From Mastigamoeba balamuthi (Eukaryota; Evosea; Mastigamoebida; Mastigamoebidae): a DNA stretch of 64,000 nucleotides. Where the stretch lies: positions 230,430 through 294,429 of the forward strand of contig CACRSC010000002.1 of NCBI GenBank assembly GCA_902651635.1. Direction: 5' to 3'. Shown here piece by piece: positions 61,347-64,000 of the stretch (positions are counted from its first letter, which is position 1; each line of letters begins with the position of its first letter). Under the pieces are notes generated by a model. That model made no database searches. It was not told the DNA's origin and saw only the letters and a program-made list of their open reading frames with translations. The position numbers were made by a program, and so were the translations under genes.

Positions 61347-61718
61347 ATGAGTGGGACCATCTCAGTCAAGTGGTGGAAGGTGCTGCTGGACATCATGGGA
61401 AAGAAACAGCTGGAGCAACTGCAGAAAATCTGTCCAGAGAAACAGAGGATGGTGGCACAGAGAGGAGAAGACATTCAGAGTATGGCCCTTATAGGCCCTT
61501 ATACTACAACCACCTCTCTTGCCACTTTTCCGACAACACTGCCAGTTGTTTTTGCCCAGACACTGAAGTACATACAGGGTGTCATTGCAAAGACAGCATT
61601 GAGGAACACGTGCAATCTAGAGCTTTATGAAACCTGGATGCATACGGCCAGTACTCTCCACAGTCTACACGTCAAGCATGTGGCAGCACATAGTGAAGGC
61701 TTGCGTAGTGATGCATAG
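61347..61718 (+). CDS. Hypothetical 124-aa open frame between palindromic arrays
   Basis: ATG frame starting MSGTISVKWWKVLLDIMGKK, then EQLQKICPEKQRMVAQRGED and IGPYTTTTSLATFPTTLPVV. It is non-repetitive between arrays until its last about 20 codons, which run into the next array. No family recognised; it may be an exon of a larger gene. Confidence 0.35.
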   Translation: MSGTISVKWWKVLLDIMGKKQLEQLQKICPEKQRMVAQRGEDIQSMALIGPYTTTTSLATFPTTLPVVFAQTLKYIQGVIAKTALRNTCNLELYETWMHTASTLHSLHVKHVAAHSEGLRSDA

Positions 61719-62005
61719 TGAATGGTTGAACTACACACTGCTATGCAGGCCTTCACTATGTGTCGCTATGTAAGGTCCACTACAGTGCATAGTGGAGGGT
61801 GCATAGCAGCGTGTAGTTCTACCATCTGCTATGCACTGCTATGCAGGCCTTCACTACGCACTGCTACACAGGGTCCATTACACTGCGTAGTGAAGGGTGT
61901 GTAGCAGCACGTAGTTCTACCATCCGCTACACACTGCTACACAGTTCGCTGCTATGCAGTGCTACGCAGGGTCTGCTACAGTATGTAGTGGAACCATTCA
62001 CTACA
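61680..62005. repeat. Palindromic array
   Basis: Continues the spacer array up to the outer end of the inverted gene pair; includes TGCTATGCAG/CTGCATAGCA units. Confidence 0.8.
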
Positions 62006-62155
62006 GGCTAGGCTGTCCCCCTCCCTGAATTAATTGCAATACATATGAAATGAAATTGAATTGATCAATCATTGTTTTTGGTGTCATTATGAGAGAGGAA
62101 GCAGGCAGCTTCAATCTGGAAGGAGAGCCTGTTCATAATGAACAGAAAAGGAAAT

Positions 62156-63482
62156 TCAGTGTGTGGTGTGGGACCCTGCTGCAGCTGCAGGAGCTGCTGC
62201 AGGAGCAGCTGCAGCAGCTGCAGTCTCGGTGCCATGCACGATCTGCTCCATGAGGTCCATGGCGTTGAGAACAGCCTGAGTGCTGGTGCGGGTCGTGCTG
62301 TGCCTGGGTCTCTTGGCTCTTGTCATGCGTAGGGACTCTGCATGGGATGAGCTCGCCCTGTCTCTCCTGCATAAATTGTTAGTCATCAAAAAGGAAAGAA
62401 AGGGGAGAACTCACGACTCATTGGAGTGCTGGTTCTGCCAGATGGCCTGGATGTGCTCACAGACCCCCTTGCAAACAGTGGGGTTCTCTGCGAAGAACGT
62501 GATGAACTCGGGAGGCCAGACTGCCTGAATGATTTCGTTGATGTGCATGTGGGCGTTTGTCCTGTTAATGGTTAGTATTAGGAAAACAATTGTAATGAAA
62601 AACGCACTTCCACTCGGGATGGTCCTTGAACAGTGGGGCGTAGTTGGCCTTTGTCCACTGCTCTATCTGCACAACAATGGGCCTAGCCATTATCGCAGAC
62701 AGAGCACTGGAGAAAGGGCCACTCTTGGAAGGGAGGTTGCCCAATCCAGGGACTGTGTAAGCTATAAGTGTCAAACCTCAGAAAAAAAAGGGCACGTACC
62801 AGGAATGCTGATCATGATCTTCTCCCTGAGGATCAGGTCCCTTGCCTGCCTGCTGGAGTCCATGCTCTGCTGCAGCACGTCCAACCTTTTTTTTTGAAAG
62901 ATATATGTTAGAGTGTTAAGAGAAAATGAAGAGAGAAGGGATCTACCGGTTTATCAGTTCACGGAATGTGACAGTGTTGAGAGTCTGCAGGCTCTTGATG
63001 CCTGCCCTGACATCTCCAAAAGTGCAGGGCTGGGCTGCCTGCTCCGAAGACGGCTCGAGGTTGAAGGGGGCCAGCAGCTCACGTGCCCTTCCCATCATGT
63101 TCGCAATGTGCTGCTGCTCCTCTGCCACTGCACGTTCCTCTGCTGCTGCTGCTTCATCATGTGCCCTGGTGGGCACCCCCCTGTACTCCTCGCTGCCGAC
63201 CTGGCACTCCTCATCACTGGAGAGTTCGGGCTTGCTGGCTGACGCAGCACAAGCAGCACCTCCTATATGTTTAAGGGAAAAGTGTTAGAGGGGAAAAGAG
63301 TCACAGAGTTCTACATACCTCCCGTCACAGACATTGCCTTGGGTTCAAGGACAGGGGGTGGCGGGATGATGGTGATGATAGGCCCAGTGCAGCCCTTGGT
63401 CCTCTGTTTCTTGTCCTTCTTCTTCTTCTTCTTGCTCTCTGCCACACGAGAGCTGGTGCTCTGTGCTTTTGGCTTGGGGCAG
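62156..63482 (-). CDS. Unrecognised multi-exon gene, intact copy 1
   Basis: Six exons in phase: 63482-63319, 63262-62947, 62885-62800, 62752-62608, 62561-62415, 62366-62156; about 355 aa, 5' end not resolved. Introns are 45-60 bases with GT-AG ends and TAAC-type branch words. Content: Lys run (ESKKKKKKDKK), Pro run, acidic Glu/Asp part, Ala/Glu helix, then QPCTFGDVRAGIKSLQTL, LDVLQQSMDSSRQARDL, GPFSSALSAIMARPIVV with QIEQWTKANYAPLFKDHPEW, then EIIQAVWPPEFITFF and a Ser/Thr/Ala-rich tail. No domain recognised. One donor is GTGCGT, as in the GC-rich half. Copies 2 and 3 exist at 60005 and 46640. Confidence 0.6.
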
Positions 63483-64000
63483 CTCGTTTTGTGAAGAATA
63501 AAAAGCTCACAAATGACATCATAGGGATTAGTGTTAGAGCAGAAGAAATCGGTTTAGTCTTCTGCTACAGTGTGTAGCGGACCCTTCGCTATGCACTGTA
63601 GTGGCACTTTGTGCATAGCGGTGCATAGCAGAACACACTATAGCGCGTTTCACTATGCGCCGCTACATTTATACTTCTGCTACAGTGCATAGCAGACCCT
63701 TTACTAGACACTGTAGCAGCACTTTGTGCATAGCAGTGCATAGTGGAACACACTATAGCGTGTTCCGCTATGTGCCACTACATTTATACTTCTGCTACAG
63801 TGTGTAGTGGACCCTTCGCTACACACTGTAGTGGCAATTTGTGCGTAGCAGCACATAGCAGAACGTGCTATAGCGCGTGCAGTAGATTTCCGTTGGAGGT
63901 TCATATCACCTCACACAAATTCTTTGCATGCAGGTTCATGAGGGACTCTGCACCTTCAGGTGCTGTACCTGCTGTCCATGCCACAGCACCAGCACCAGCA
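63483..64000. repeat. Palindromic array and window end
   Basis: 63550-63895 holds three long palindromic units, each with CATAG core and CTATAG centre, differing at CpG sites (GCATAGCGG, GCATAGCAG, GCGTAGCAG). The last 100 bases show no feature. Confidence 0.75.

Noticed and set aside
45112-64000. Second half as contamination by another organism
   Set aside because: A GTGCGT donor and similar short introns occur there too, and CpG decay fits the resident DNMT1. Not disproved, but not the simplest reading.

Overview
The window is nuclear DNA of a unicellular eukaryote. Positions 1 to about 45.1 kb are very GC-rich, gene-dense and full of short spliceosomal introns. They encode a diaphanous-type formin, a RhoGEF, an EH-domain endocytic protein, DNMT1, TMEM181, BRX1, eS12, PCYT2, a PRMT and an Abraxas-like MPN protein. 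This gene set suggests an amorphean protist; an amoebozoan with a GC-rich genome is my best guess, but that is an inference. Gene models were built by hand by keeping reading frames in phase across introns. About 73 introns were placed this way. About 40% start GTGCG, and seven appear to start GC.

Layout of the GC-rich part: eS12 (-) and an Eps15-like EH protein (+) are divergent. A DH-PH-DH RhoGEF (-) follows, then three tandem copies (-) of an unrecognised Cys/His-rich single-pass membrane protein. Next come ethanolamine-phosphate cytidylyltransferase (-), a GBD-FH3-FH1-FH2-DAD formin (+), a secreted GH1 beta-glucosidase (+), DNMT1 (+) and TMEM181 (+). After these lie an unknown gene (-), BRX1 (+), an Abraxas-like protein (-), a coiled-coil repeat gene with frame problems (-), a membrane protein (+), a small coiled-coil protein (-) and a PRMT6-like arginine methyltransferase (+).

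At about 45.1 kb the composition changes sharply to AT-richer, CpG-poor, repeat-dominated DNA that runs to the end. It holds a DDE-transposase relic and a decayed LINE whose first reading frame is split by a 2.1 kb TIR element. It also holds zinc-finger and coiled-coil gene remnants, a KAAEAA-repeat basic protein, and three copies of one unrecognised multi-exon gene, two of them facing each other as an inverted pair. Many arrays of short palindromes lie between these. The palindrome units differ almost only where a reconstructed ancestor has CpG, which is what deamination of methylated cytosine leaves. This fits the maintenance methyltransferase gene in the same window.

The housekeeping genes show no operon-like logic. 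The main common themes are actin and Rho signalling (formin, RhoGEF), endocytosis (EH protein) and chromatin modification (DNMT1, PRMT). The most novel items are the Cys/His-rich tandem family, the donor-site usage, and the CpG-decayed palindromic arrays.
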